From: Bacteroidales bacterium | GTDB lineage: Bacteria > Bacteroidota > Bacteroidia > Bacteroidales > VadinHA17 | Assembly (NCBI GenBank): GCA_016709865.1 | Contig: JADJLX010000001.1 | Span: 310,001 to 374,000, forward strand | Length of the DNA stretch: 64,000 bases | Direction of reading: 5' to 3' | In this document: positions 17,001 to 25,618 of the stretch, in pieces | How positions within the stretch are numbered: the stretch's first letter is position 1 | Layout: each line of letters starts with the position of its first letter | Made by a program: the position numbers and the translations under genes | The notes under the pieces: generated by a model | Told to the model about the DNA's origin: nothing | Seen by the model: the letters and a program-made list of their open reading frames with translations, nothing else | Database searches by the model: none

Positions 17001-17602
17001 TATCTGGAAAAATACTTTCCGTCATATCTAATCGCTCCGTCATCAGTAGCAAGCCACAGATTTCCTGATCTGTCCTGCATGAGTCCCCTGACCTGATCGT
17101 GTCGCAATCCCTGAAGTTTACTGTATGAGCTGAAATTACCGGGATTTGCTATTCTGCTGAACGCATCCTTTACAAGAACTACTTCAGGAGCCTGACAGAT
17201 TACCGGTTTTACATATGCTATAACAGGCACAGGTAAAGAAAGTCCGTTTTTCCCCGGGTTCCTAACATCAGGAGACAAGACTTTTATATTTTGCGGGGTC
17301 CCGGCAAGTTTAATATTAAGTGTGCCGCGAAATTCTTTTTTTTGACTGATCTTTACCTTAATTGGTTTCCCTGCAGCTACAACTTCAGGAGGTGCGACGA
17401 TACCTTTGTAATGACCAAACTTCTGAGCAGAAATAACTTTGTATTTCTGTAAATCAGTCTCACTTTTTTCATTAGCTGATTTACATCCCCAAAAAATCAG
17501 GAAAAGAATAAGAAAAGCTAATTTTACTGCATAAAAAGAAAGAAATCTGGTTGACAGACAAGCAGAAATCGTCTTTATTAATGATTTAATGCAGAAATTC
17601 AT
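14048..17602 (-). CDS. Sensor histidine kinase with 14 beta-propeller repeats and Y_Y_Y domain
   Basis: An 1184-residue membrane sensor. After an N-terminal hydrophobic segment (about 25-42, ending FWGCKS) and a ~100-residue linker come 14 copies of the Reg_prop repeat (GL---V--I-ED--GN-WIGT--GG), enough for two seven-bladed propellers. A Y_Y_Y domain follows, then a membrane helix near 893-912, a coiled coil, HisKA with phospho-acceptor His967 in IAHDLRSPFSGF, and HATPase_c (NLVSNSVKFT, DTGIGM, STGLGLILCKEF). The periplasmic half matches hybrid two-component polysaccharide sensors, but receiver and AraC domains are absent, so a separate regulator is needed. Nearby genes give no clear partner. 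Confidence 0.93.
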   Translation of the reverse strand: MNFCIKSLIKTISACLSTRFLSFYAVKLAFLILFLIFWGCKSANEKSETDLQKYKVISAQKFGHYKGIVAPPEVVAAGKPIKVKISQKKEFRGTLNIKLAGTPQNIKVLSPDVRNPGKNGLSLPVPVIAYVKPVICQAPEVVLVKDAFSRIANPGNFSSYSKLQGLRHDQVRGLMQDRSGNLWLATDDGAIRYDGKYFSRYSTEQGLTNDLILSVHQDRNDNMWFGTYGGGVSRYDGRYLFNYTTNEGLANNIVNCIYEDTDGNIWIGTGGGVTKYDGVSFTNYTTAEGLCHNDIRSIAEDGSGKIWIGSSGGGVSVYDNGTFSNYSVNQGFVHNKINALYKDSEGNIWVGFSNRGLMKYDGTNYFQYSKSEGLGDNSVTTIIEDNSGNMWFGSMDSGLSRFDGKYFTYYSETEGLGADFVRCSLKDKNGVLWFGTRGSGIVRYNGNLFTHITSNEGISNSRVMAILEDNSENLWLGTFGGYLTKCSFRIENGIKQKYYTYFNEKDGLLNNRVYCIMQDRSGNIWIGTDGGGVSKYDGKEMTTYTIKQGLGGSVIRKIYEDRDGNLWFATYGSGISKFDGVNFTNYGVEQGLSGNNVLSILQDSDGNFWFGTDAGGVTFFDGKNFIHYSKAEGFFSNVVYSIIQDKSGIIWFGTGGSGIVKFDGEQFTAYTNQKVPYNNYILSLLQDSHGNIWMGSRFGVMVLEDVQNPSFRYYDYEDGFTGIGCNIGAIEETGDGIIWIGTNDRLTLFNSAGDTTNTVNTQIQITGVQLFNETIPWTALLGRKDSTLLLPNGVKVGKLRFAGLLKWYGIPENLSLRYNNNYLTISYIGISITENNKIQYQYKLEGLDDDWNTPTTRTEVTYGNLNQGEYAFVVRSNNGSGVWGQEIRYPFSVRAPWWETLWFYSLVVLLLIILIYTIFRYRLRKLKRDKQILELKVKEQTLEITQTNNELQKTNAEKDKFLSIIAHDLRSPFSGFIGLTEQLADDLSGFTTAEIQKIAESLKVSATNIYGLLENLLDWAKMKQGRLPFNPERIQLSSIVNECITSLRDPARIKKIEISVKINDDIYGVADINMLQVIIRNLVSNSVKFTHENGKISISAIPTPDNYIEISVSDTGIGMSQAFINKIFLIEEKTNRRGTAGEQSTGLGLILCKEFVEKQSGKIRVESEEGKGSVFYFTIPSINL

Positions 17603-17690
17603 ATCTCAAACTTGACGAATATTTGGAAAAAAACCTAAAAATTTTGTAACTATTTTAATTTTCATACGTCTTTGCTCTGTAATTGAATTT

Positions 17691-18176
17691 ATGACAGTTA
17701 AGGAATATAACAGATCTGTAGAGGAGTATGCTGATTCGGTCTATCGGTTCATCCGGGGGAACCTTAAGGATGAAGACCGGGCGAATGATGTAGTGCAGGA
17801 CAGCTATGAGAAACTTTGGCGTCATGTTGCAGAAATTGAATATTTGGTGGTTAAGTCATGGTTGTTTTCTACAGCCTATCATACCATGATTGACATTATA
17901 AGGAAGGAAAAGAGAATGACCAGCATGGAACCTGTACATGAAACAGAAATGGTTTATGATTCTCACTACAGCGATCTGAATGAAATACTTCACGAGGCTC
18001 TTGAAAGACTTCCTGAACAGCAGAAAACAGCAGTAATGCTTAGGGATTATGAAGGTTACAGTTATAAAGAGATAGGTGATATTACCGGATTGAGTGAAGC
18101 ACAGGTTAAGATAAACATATACAGAGGACGACTAGCTCTAAAGAGCTATATCGGGAAAATTGAAACAGTAATTTAA
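17691..18176 (+). CDS. ECF-type RNA polymerase sigma factor
   Basis: A 161-residue sigma-70 family protein with region 2 (YADSVYRFIRGNLKDEDRANDVVQDSYEKLWRH in pieces, about 10-50) and region 4 (LPEQQKTAVMLRDYEGYSYKEIG, about 105-150), and no region 3, as in ECF factors. The next gene starts 1 bp after the stop and is a probable anti-sigma factor; together with the barrel at 19287 they form a compact unit. It is divergent from the propeller sensor, from which it is separated by 88 bp. Confidence 0.95.
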   Translation: MTVKEYNRSVEEYADSVYRFIRGNLKDEDRANDVVQDSYEKLWRHVAEIEYLVVKSWLFSTAYHTMIDIIRKEKRMTSMEPVHETEMVYDSHYSDLNEILHEALERLPEQQKTAVMLRDYEGYSYKEIGDITGLSEAQVKINIYRGRLALKSYIGKIETVI

Positions 18177-18177
18177 G

Positions 18178-19227
18178 ATGAAACCAGACAGGTCAAATTA
18201 TGAAATATGGTTTATCGACTGGCTCGATGGAAATCTCGATTCTAATCAGATTGAGGAGTTAAACATTTTTCTCGATAAAAACCCCGATCTGAGAGAAGAA
18301 TTCAGGGAGCTTTCACCTGTCGTCATCGAACATTCTGACAGTCAGTACAAAAACAAAAAATCTCTTATGAGGTCACCGGCAGATATTTCAGAATCCCAAT
18401 TTGAATATCTGTCTGTTGCGTTCCTTGAAAACGACCTCACGACTGAACAAAAAACAGAATTGATTGAAATTACAGAACTAGATGCAGATAAGAAAAGATC
18501 GTTTGAGTTAATACAGAAAACCAGGATCTCTCCTGTTTCCTTAACATATGCTCATAAATCAAAACTTCTCAGGAGAACTCCTTCTCAGATAGTCATCAGG
18601 CTATCTATAATCGGATTAAGTGCTGCAGCAGTATCGACCTTCATAATTACAACATTCCTGAATTCTCCCCGTGAGATCTCTGATTCTATAAATAACACTG
18701 CAAGTATTATAATTCCTGAAAAGATTATACAAATACCTGTTGAAAGGGAAAAAGAGGTCAGGTTAATTCCGGTCATAAAGAAGCAGGCAGATATCATCAA
18801 AACTGAATTGGCTGTCGGTATCCCGAATGACTCTGTTGAGAACAGTATAATAGTTAAAGACAACGGGATAAATAAAATCAATTTTTCTTCGGATCTGGTT
18901 TTAAGTGAAAGTATTGCATCAAATACCCTGATGGCTTCAGGGATTACTTTTTCTGTTCCGGAGGAAGATGATGGAAGAAGTAATGTAAGCCGTTTTATTT
19001 CTAAAACATTCAGGGAAAAAATACTCAGGGAGAAAGCCGCTCCTGACAGCCCTTTAAAAGGATATGAGATAGCTGAAGCCGGGGTCACCGGTTTAAATAA
19101 ACTTCTTGGATGGGAGATGGCGCTTGACAAGAATAATGACGAGAACGGAGAGCTAAGTTCTGTATATTTCAGCTCAAAACTTCTTAAGTTTAATACTCCC
19201 GTGAAAAAAAGTGAACCCCTGCCGTAA
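18178..19227 (+). CDS. Probable anti-sigma factor, single-pass membrane protein
   Basis: A 349-residue protein. The cytoplasmic N terminus has the Bacteroidota anti-sigma-like pattern FIDWLDGNLDSNQIEELNIFLDKNPDLREEF. One membrane helix lies near 138-160 (LSIIGLSAAAVSTFIITTFL), followed by a periplasmic region of low complexity. It starts 1 bp after the ECF sigma gene, the usual arrangement of a sigma/anti-sigma pair. No specific anti-sigma zinc motif is visible, so the assignment relies on context and topology. Confidence 0.75.
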   Translation: MKPDRSNYEIWFIDWLDGNLDSNQIEELNIFLDKNPDLREEFRELSPVVIEHSDSQYKNKKSLMRSPADISESQFEYLSVAFLENDLTTEQKTELIEITELDADKKRSFELIQKTRISPVSLTYAHKSKLLRRTPSQIVIRLSIIGLSAAAVSTFIITTFLNSPREISDSINNTASIIIPEKIIQIPVEREKEVRLIPVIKKQADIIKTELAVGIPNDSVENSIIVKDNGINKINFSSDLVLSESIASNTLMASGITFSVPEEDDGRSNVSRFISKTFREKILREKAAPDSPLKGYEIAEAGVTGLNKLLGWEMALDKNNDENGELSSVYFSSKLLKFNTPVKKSEPLP

Positions 19228-19286
19228 CTTTTTTGGATACTTCTCCGTCCCATCACTGAAAACAATAACAATTTTAATTTTAAGCC

Positions 19287-20231
19287 ATGAAAAAGTTAGG
19301 AATTATCATATTGCTCACAGCAATAATACTACAGGGATTCAGCCAGAATGTGGCTGCAGAAAACCAGAATGAAAAGAAGCAATCCAATGCCGGAACATCA
19401 GATGAAAAAACCAGTGTGAGTGTCGGCAGGAATCTTGTTAACATCGAGGAGAATGATTCCTCAGTTAATATAAGGGTCGGAAGCAAGGGATTAAGAATAC
19501 TTGAATCTCTCGAAGGGAATAAATACAAATTTGAGAAATTCACAGATGATGACTGGGATTGGAACGGTGATGAAGATGAGAATGCCCGCAACAGGAGAAG
19601 GAACCGTTTCAAAGGTCACTGGTCTGGCGTGGAATTCGGATTCAATAATTACCTTACTTCCGACAAGAGTAATGTAATGCCTGATGATATTGATTATATG
19701 TCGCTTCACTCCAGCAAATCAAATAATTTCAATATCAACTTTTCACAGTTAAGCCTTGGAATTACAAGACGTATCGGTTTTGTTACAGGACTGGGATTTA
19801 ACTGGAACAATTACCGGTTTGACGGACAGAATAATATTACCAAAGGCACTAATGGTGTCATTACGGGAACTGGGGTCTATACACCACTTAAGAAATCGAA
19901 ATTCACTACTGCTTACCTTACTCTTCCTTTCATGCTTGAGGTTCAGTTGCCGGTCGACAATAACAGTATTAATTTAGCAGCTGGTCCAATTGGAGCTTTA
20001 AAGCTGGGGTCTCATTCAAAAATGGTTGCTGAAGACGGCCAGAAAATAAAATCTAACAGCGATTTCAGTCTGAATATGCTGAGATACGGAGCAACAGCCA
20101 GGGTTGGTTATGGTAATTTTCAGCTCTATGGAACCTATTATATGACACCTTTATTCAAGTCGGCAAAAGGTCCTGGCGGATATGATCTTTATCCTTTTGA
20201 ACTCGGCGTTGCTTTTACTTTTAACGATTAA
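19287..20231 (+). CDS. Outer-membrane beta-barrel, PorT-like
   Basis: A 314-residue secreted protein with signal peptide MKKLGIIILLTAIILQGFSQ. An acidic, arginine-rich linker (DDDWDWNGDEDENARNRRRN, about 87-110) precedes a barrel starting GHWSGVEFGFNNY and ending in YPFELGVAFTFND. The alternating aromatic strands fit an eight-strand outer-membrane barrel (OMP_b-brl/PorT-like). It follows the sigma/anti-sigma pair by 59 bp and may be its downstream target or the signal-linked envelope component. Confidence 0.85.
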   Translation: MKKLGIIILLTAIILQGFSQNVAAENQNEKKQSNAGTSDEKTSVSVGRNLVNIEENDSSVNIRVGSKGLRILESLEGNKYKFEKFTDDDWDWNGDEDENARNRRRNRFKGHWSGVEFGFNNYLTSDKSNVMPDDIDYMSLHSSKSNNFNINFSQLSLGITRRIGFVTGLGFNWNNYRFDGQNNITKGTNGVITGTGVYTPLKKSKFTTAYLTLPFMLEVQLPVDNNSINLAAGPIGALKLGSHSKMVAEDGQKIKSNSDFSLNMLRYGATARVGYGNFQLYGTYYMTPLFKSAKGPGGYDLYPFELGVAFTFND

Positions 20232-20278
20232 AATATATTTTATTCCGTATTAATATATATTTCATTCCATGTTTTTGA

Positions 20279-20304
20279 TAGGGACGATTCACGAATCGTC
20301 CCTA
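20279..20304. repeat. TAGGGACGATTC palindrome
   Basis: A near-perfect 26 bp palindrome (12 of 13 paired) with TAGGGACG ends, like the elements at 12247 and 14002 but with a different centre (ATTC..GAAT). It lies between the barrel gene and the promoter at 20313; a short T-run (20310-20315) follows it, so it may also terminate the upstream operon. Confidence 0.7.
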
Positions 20305-20312
20305 CATGTTTT

Positions 20313-20343
20313 TTTGATACCTGTCCATTACAATGTATATTTG
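20313..20343 (+). promoter_or_regulatory. Bacteroidota-type promoter of the 20.4-26.9 kb operon
   Basis: TTTG (20313-20316), a 19 bp spacer and TATATTTG (20336-20343) match the Bacteroidota primary-sigma consensus TTTG / TAnnTTTG. Transcription should begin near 20350, giving a leader of about 17 bases before ATG 20367. Confidence 0.75.
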
Positions 20344-20366
20344 CATCTTACAGACAGAAATGTTGA

Positions 20367-21143
20367 ATGGCAGAAAATCTATTAACTCCCAGAGAGGTCC
20401 GCAGATACAGCAAGCAGATTATGCTGCCTGAGATTGGGGTCGAAGGGCAGGAAAAAATTAAAAAAGCCAAAGTTCTGGTTGTCGGTGCCGGAGGACTTGG
20501 TTGTCCTGTTCTTCAGTACCTTACATCTGCCGGTGCAGGTAAGATCACTATTATAGAATTTGACAAGGTTGATGAAACAAACCTTCAGAGACAGGTACTT
20601 TATGGCTCGGATGATGTTGGGAAACTTAAATCCATTATTGCAAAAAACCGCCTTGAGCACCTTAACTCACTAACAGAAATCGGAATTATAAATCTTCGTT
20701 TGGATAAATCAAATGCGTTAAACATTATCAGAGAATTTGATGTGATAGTAGATGCAACTGACAACATTGAGGCAAGATATGTAATAAATGATTCCTGTGT
20801 AATTCTGAATAAACCCATGGTGCATGGATCAATTTATAAATATGAAGGAATGGTTTCTGTTTTCAACTATAAGGGGGGAGCCACATACAGATGTTTCAAT
20901 CCGTCTCCTGCAAAAAAGGAATCAAGAAATCCGTTGCCAGCTCAGGTGGGTCTTTTTGGAGTACTTCCCGGAATAGCCGGGACATATATGGCTAACGAGG
21001 TATTAAAGATAATTACTGAAACCGGAGAAGTCCTGAGCGGAAAGGTGCTTTTATTCAGCATTTTAAATAATACCTTTAAGATTATCAGTGTAAAAAACAA
21101 TCCCCTGAACCACGAAATTAAAGATCTAAATACAAAACTATGA
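20367..21143 (+). CDS. ThiF/MoeB/HesA-family adenylyltransferase
   Basis: A 258-residue E1-like enzyme. The nucleotide-binding GAGGLG (40-45), acidic Asp66, NLQRQ with Arg75, and VDATDN near 130 are intact, so ATP-dependent adenylation of a ubiquitin-fold C terminus is plausible. MoaD (50871) is a possible substrate, but ThiS is not excluded. The region that normally holds the catalytic Cys reads PLPAQVGLFG (189-198), lacking it, and the CxxC zinc pairs are also missing; Cys176 in RCFNPSP remains. It heads a plus-strand operon whose next gene overlaps it by 4 bp. Confidence 0.88.
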   Translation: MAENLLTPREVRRYSKQIMLPEIGVEGQEKIKKAKVLVVGAGGLGCPVLQYLTSAGAGKITIIEFDKVDETNLQRQVLYGSDDVGKLKSIIAKNRLEHLNSLTEIGIINLRLDKSNALNIIREFDVIVDATDNIEARYVINDSCVILNKPMVHGSIYKYEGMVSVFNYKGGATYRCFNPSPAKKESRNPLPAQVGLFGVLPGIAGTYMANEVLKIITETGEVLSGKVLLFSILNNTFKIISVKNNPLNHEIKDLNTKL

Positions 21144-21847
21144 GGTTACTACTTATCAGCAATTCAACAAACCCCGGAGAACCATATCTTGATTATCCAA
21201 AGAATAATATAAAAACATTTTTGGGGAACAAACCTGTTAAAGCTCTGTTTATTCCATATGCAGCAGTAACATTTTCATTTGACACATATGAGGAGAAAGT
21301 CTCAGAACGGTTTAAGGAAATTGGACATGAAGTTGTTTCAATTCACCGGTTTTCTGATCCTGTTGCAGCAGTAAAAGAGGCTTCTGCTATCGTAGTGGGT
21401 GGCGGCAACACCTGGAAGCTACTTAAAATGGTACAGGACAATAAGTTAATTGATGTAGTGAGGCAAAAAGTTATTTCCGGAATACCCTATATCGGATGGA
21501 GTGCAGGTTCCAATATGGCTTGTCCGACAATCCGTACAACAAATGACATGCCTGTGGTTGAACCTGATTCTTTTTCTGCCTTCAATCTGATTCCTTTTCA
21601 GATTAATCCGCATTATCTCGATGCAAATCCTGTTGGACATGCGGGGGAAACAAGAGAACAGAGAATTGAAGAATTCATTGAAGCAAATCCTGACATTTAT
21701 GTTGCAGGGCTGCGTGAAGGGTGTATGCTTCTCAGGGAAAATACAAAACTTACTCTTATCGGTTCAAGAACATTGAGATTATTCAAAAAAGGGAACCTTC
21801 CTGCAGAGCTTTCATCAGATAATGACTTATCCTTCCTTCTGAAATAA
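21140..21847 (+). CDS. pepE: Dipeptidase E (peptidase S51)
   Basis: A 235-residue cytoplasmic peptidase. It has the family start MRLLLISNSTNPGEPYLDY, the GGGNT motif, the nucleophile Ser in GWSAGSN and the later INPHY-D region. Dipeptidase E cleaves Asp-X dipeptides, and the length agrees with the enzyme. ATG overlaps the previous stop (ATGA), indicating translational coupling with the ThiF-like gene. Confidence 0.95.
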   Translation: MRLLLISNSTNPGEPYLDYPKNNIKTFLGNKPVKALFIPYAAVTFSFDTYEEKVSERFKEIGHEVVSIHRFSDPVAAVKEASAIVVGGGNTWKLLKMVQDNKLIDVVRQKVISGIPYIGWSAGSNMACPTIRTTNDMPVVEPDSFSAFNLIPFQINPHYLDANPVGHAGETREQRIEEFIEANPDIYVAGLREGCMLLRENTKLTLIGSRTLRLFKKGNLPAELSSDNDLSFLLK

Positions 21848-21848
21848 G

Positions 21849-24464
21849 ATGAAAATCCTTCTGAAAATATTTAAAATTATTGCAATACTGATTTTAACGG
21901 TATCAGTTTTACTATTTTCCGCATCACTCCTTCTTCAGGATAAAGTTGCTGGCATAATACTGAATTCCATTAATAAAAATCTTTCCACAAAACTTGAGTT
22001 CGGGAACATCAGATTATCATTCCTTCGAAAATTTCCGAAAGCCTCGCTGGAGCTAAAGGACGTCGTAGTCTGGTCCTCATCTGATTTCATTAAATCAGGC
22101 TTCAAAGGGATTAATACAGATACTCTGCTTGCGGCAAAAAACGTATCTGTAGAATTCAAAATTACAGACATAATAAATGGCAACTACAACATTGAAAGTG
22201 TAGGAGCAAGGAATGGGAAGATGAATCTGTTTACTGATAAGGCAGGCTTTGTAAATTACAACATATCAGCAAGTAAGGATAGTTCAGAGGGTGAAGAGTT
22301 CACAATAAATCTTGAAAAAATAAATCTCAGTGAGATAAAGATATATTATAATAATCTGGCTACTAAGCTTATAATAAATGGTAAAACAAAAGAGGGGAAA
22401 CTAAAAAGCAGGATATCAGGAGACAATATCGATCTGACCGCTGAGGCAGAGCTGGAGATTAATAGTTTTCAGTTGTTTAATACCTTTATTTCAAGGAGTG
22501 TCAATGCCGCACTGGATCTTTCCCTGCAGAGTTCAAAAGAGGGTATAAGGTTTAAAAAGGGAACCATGGCTGTTGAAAGCTTAATTTTCAGTCTCCATGG
22601 TTTTGTTTCTTCAGACGACTTACTCGATCTTAATATTAAAGGTGAAGAAATTGACCTTGAACAAATCAGGAAATACCTTCCCGAAAAATATCTGCAACTG
22701 GCGTCAGATTATAATCCGTCAGGGCAGCTGGCTGTAGCATGTAAGATAAATGGGCCCTTGACGAGAACAAAAAATCCGCATATTGAGATAAACACAACCT
22801 TATCAAATGGACATGTAACTTTTGGAAAATCAGACATAACCCTGAGTAATCTTGCCTTTTCAGGATTCTATTCCAATGGAGCTGAAAATAATATGAAAAC
22901 CAGTTCAGTATCATTGAAAAACTTTAAGGCAAGGCTTGGTTCTTCAGAGTATACCGGATCTATTCTTGTTTCCGGTTTGTTACAGCCCATTACTGAACTT
23001 AATATAATGGGAAGAGTCTTTCCCGCTGAAATAAAGGAGTTTTTCAATATTAGCTCCATCTCTTCAGCTGGAGGTTCGGTGGATGTTGATCTTAAACTCA
23101 CGACTAATTACTGGCCGAAAGATTCTGTAACAATAGGAGATCTTCTTTTGCTGAAGCCTGATGCCAAATTAGGTTTCAATTCACTTACTTTAGGCATAAA
23201 AGGTAACAAGCTGGTTATAAATGATGTAACCGGGATGGTTTCTGTAGCTGATTATATAACAGCAGAGAAACTGAATTTTTCTTACAAAGGTCAGAAAATT
23301 AAAGTTAATGGTGAATTCAGAAACCTGCCCGAATGGTTAGCAGGAAAGCCTGTCAGGATGGCTGCTGAGGCAGCTGTATCCTTCAACAGGCTTAACCCGG
23401 AAGCATTCATGAATAGCTTATCATCGTCAGAAGAATCATCCTCTGAAAAAACTGGTTATAATCTTCCCGGAGATCTCCTTCTCGACATTGATTTTAAAAT
23501 CGATTCTCTCTTTTATAAGACTTTTACTTCATCCGGAATAGAAGGAACACTTAACTATAAACCAAGAATTCTGACCTTTAAGTCCCTAAAAATGGATGCA
23601 TTAAGCGGGTCTGTGTCAGGAACCGGCTTCATTGTCCAGAATATTAGCAAGTCTATTATCGCCAGAGGCAGTTTTAATTTATCAGATATTGATGTAAATC
23701 AGACGTTTAAAACGTTTAATAATTTCGGACAGACATTTCTTAAGGCTGAAAACCTCAAAGGATCTCTCTCGGGAGCGCTTTCAATACTTCTTCCCATGGA
23801 TTCCCTGCTTAAGCCTGAGATAAAGTCAATTACAGCAGAGGGTAAGTATATTCTTTCCAATGGAGCTCTAATAAACTTTGATCCGGTTAAAGAGTTATCA
23901 AATTTCATCGAACTTTCTGAACTTGAAAATATCAATTTCGAGAAGCTCGAGAATGATTTTTTCATAAGAAATAATTATTTGTATGTCCCCCAGATGGATA
24001 TAAAATCATCTGCTGCAGATCTTTCTATTAACGGGAAACACAGTTTTGATAATGAATATGAATATCATATTAAAATGCTGTTATCTGAGATTCTGAGTAA
24101 AAAGAGAAAAAAGAATAAAAGCAATGTAACTGAATTCGGAGTTGTACAGGATGACGGTCTCGGGCGAACCTCTATTCTTCTTAAAGTTCTCGGAAAAGGA
24201 GAAGAGGTGAAAGTAAGTTATGATGTTAAGGCTGCAGGCAATGAAGTAAAAAACAACATCAAATCTGAAAGGCAGACCCTTAAATCTATACTTAACCAGG
24301 AATATGGCTGGTACAAAAGTGATACCACTGTAAAACAGAAACCCGCCGAAAAGAAACCACGGTTCAAAATATCGTGGGATGAAACAGACAGCACAACAAA
24401 TTCTGCAAAACCTCCTGTTGTGAAAAAAGAGAGTACAATAAAAGGATTACTTAAAAAGAAATGA
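21849..24464 (+). CDS. AsmA-family envelope protein
   Basis: An 871-residue protein with one N-terminal membrane helix (about 7-30) and a long beta-rich periplasmic part typical of AsmA-like proteins: an early LEFGNIRLSFLRKFPKASLELKDV region and repeated N-terminal and C-terminal AsmA-type strands, ending near 800, then a charged Lys-rich tail. AsmA-like proteins form hydrophobic grooves that may pass phospholipids between membranes. It starts 1 bp after pepE, and the next kinase overlaps its stop by 4 bp. Confidence 0.88.
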   Translation: MKILLKIFKIIAILILTVSVLLFSASLLLQDKVAGIILNSINKNLSTKLEFGNIRLSFLRKFPKASLELKDVVVWSSSDFIKSGFKGINTDTLLAAKNVSVEFKITDIINGNYNIESVGARNGKMNLFTDKAGFVNYNISASKDSSEGEEFTINLEKINLSEIKIYYNNLATKLIINGKTKEGKLKSRISGDNIDLTAEAELEINSFQLFNTFISRSVNAALDLSLQSSKEGIRFKKGTMAVESLIFSLHGFVSSDDLLDLNIKGEEIDLEQIRKYLPEKYLQLASDYNPSGQLAVACKINGPLTRTKNPHIEINTTLSNGHVTFGKSDITLSNLAFSGFYSNGAENNMKTSSVSLKNFKARLGSSEYTGSILVSGLLQPITELNIMGRVFPAEIKEFFNISSISSAGGSVDVDLKLTTNYWPKDSVTIGDLLLLKPDAKLGFNSLTLGIKGNKLVINDVTGMVSVADYITAEKLNFSYKGQKIKVNGEFRNLPEWLAGKPVRMAAEAAVSFNRLNPEAFMNSLSSSEESSSEKTGYNLPGDLLLDIDFKIDSLFYKTFTSSGIEGTLNYKPRILTFKSLKMDALSGSVSGTGFIVQNISKSIIARGSFNLSDIDVNQTFKTFNNFGQTFLKAENLKGSLSGALSILLPMDSLLKPEIKSITAEGKYILSNGALINFDPVKELSNFIELSELENINFEKLENDFFIRNNYLYVPQMDIKSSAADLSINGKHSFDNEYEYHIKMLLSEILSKKRKKNKSNVTEFGVVQDDGLGRTSILLKVLGKGEEVKVSYDVKAAGNEVKNNIKSERQTLKSILNQEYGWYKSDTTVKQKPAEKKPRFKISWDETDSTTNSAKPPVVKKESTIKGLLKKK

Positions 24465-25618
24465 TTCTTTTCCGAAATAAGAACCTCTGGAAGCTTTTCC
24501 TGCTTCTTTTTGCCATTTTCATCGGAATGGGATCGCTGTTTTATACAGAAGCCCTTGTGAAGAAGCTCAAAGTAGAGGAGAGGGAAAATATTGAAATGTG
24601 GGCTGAGGCTCAAAGACTTATCTCTCTTTCCGATACCAGTCAGAATGTTGAATTTCTTTTCTCAATAATAGAAAATAATAATACCGTTCCGGTCATTTTG
24701 ACTGATGAGAATGATAGTATTATTTCATCACGAAATTTCGACGAATCAAGGATATCAGATCCTGCATATCTAAGGAAAAGTCTTGATAAGATTAAAGAAA
24801 AGAATAAACCTATAATAAACTATCTCGAAGAAGGTCACTTCAACCAGATCTACTATAAAGACAGCATTATTCTAACAATGCTAATCTATTACCCATACGT
24901 TCAGCTATCAATAATCATACTTTTTATACTGGTATCCTATCTGGCTTTCAGTTCATCGCGTAAGGCAGAACAGAACCAGGTCTGGGTTGGGATGTCGAAA
25001 GAGACTGCCCATCAGCTTGGTACTCCCACATCGTCTCTTGCCGGATGGATAGAAATACTTCAGCATAAACACCCCGATATCTCAATAACTAAAGAGCTTG
25101 CCATTGATGTGCAGCGGCTTGAAAAGGTTACTGAAAGGTTTTCAAGAATAGGCTCCAGGCCTGCACTAATAGAAGAGAATATTGTTTTCATTATTGTCCG
25201 CACTATCGATTATCTTAAATCGAGAAGTTCGTCAAAGGTGAAATTCATACTTGATTTCGATATTAATAAAGAGCTTCGAATACCTGTGAACTCTGCACTT
25301 TTTGAATGGGTTATTGAAAATGTGTCAAAAAATGCGATCGATGCCATGGAGGGAAACGGAGAAATTACATTACGGATAACTGAAACTGATAAATCGGCAT
25401 TGATTGACATTTCGGATACCGGTAAAGGAATGCCGAAATCGGCATATAACAAGATATTCTCCCCCGGATTTACCACTAAGCAAAGAGGTTGGGGATTAGG
25501 ACTTTCCCTGGCAAAAAGGATTATTGAGGAGTATCATAGCGGGAAAATATTTGTCAGGTATTCTGAAGTGGGAAAAGGATCTTGCATAAGGATCGTTATG
25601 AACAGGAAGAAAAAATGA
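24461..25618 (+). CDS. Membrane sensor histidine kinase
   Basis: A 385-residue kinase with membrane helices at about 9-27 and 140-166 flanking an extracytoplasmic sensor. The phospho-acceptor region is KETAHQLGTPTSSLAGW, a variant H-box conserved in a Bacteroidota kinase group. The ATPase part has NVSKNAIDAM, DISDTGKGM, an F-box-like FSPGFTTK and RGWGLGLSLAKRI, all intact. No response regulator is adjacent. Its start overlaps the asmA-like stop and its own stop overlaps the start of the U32 gene, so it is embedded in this operon. Confidence 0.93.
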   Translation: MILFRNKNLWKLFLLLFAIFIGMGSLFYTEALVKKLKVEERENIEMWAEAQRLISLSDTSQNVEFLFSIIENNNTVPVILTDENDSIISSRNFDESRISDPAYLRKSLDKIKEKNKPIINYLEEGHFNQIYYKDSIILTMLIYYPYVQLSIIILFILVSYLAFSSSRKAEQNQVWVGMSKETAHQLGTPTSSLAGWIEILQHKHPDISITKELAIDVQRLEKVTERFSRIGSRPALIEENIVFIIVRTIDYLKSRSSSKVKFILDFDINKELRIPVNSALFEWVIENVSKNAIDAMEGNGEITLRITETDKSALIDISDTGKGMPKSAYNKIFSPGFTTKQRGWGLGLSLAKRIIEEYHSGKIFVRYSEVGKGSCIRIVMNRKKK

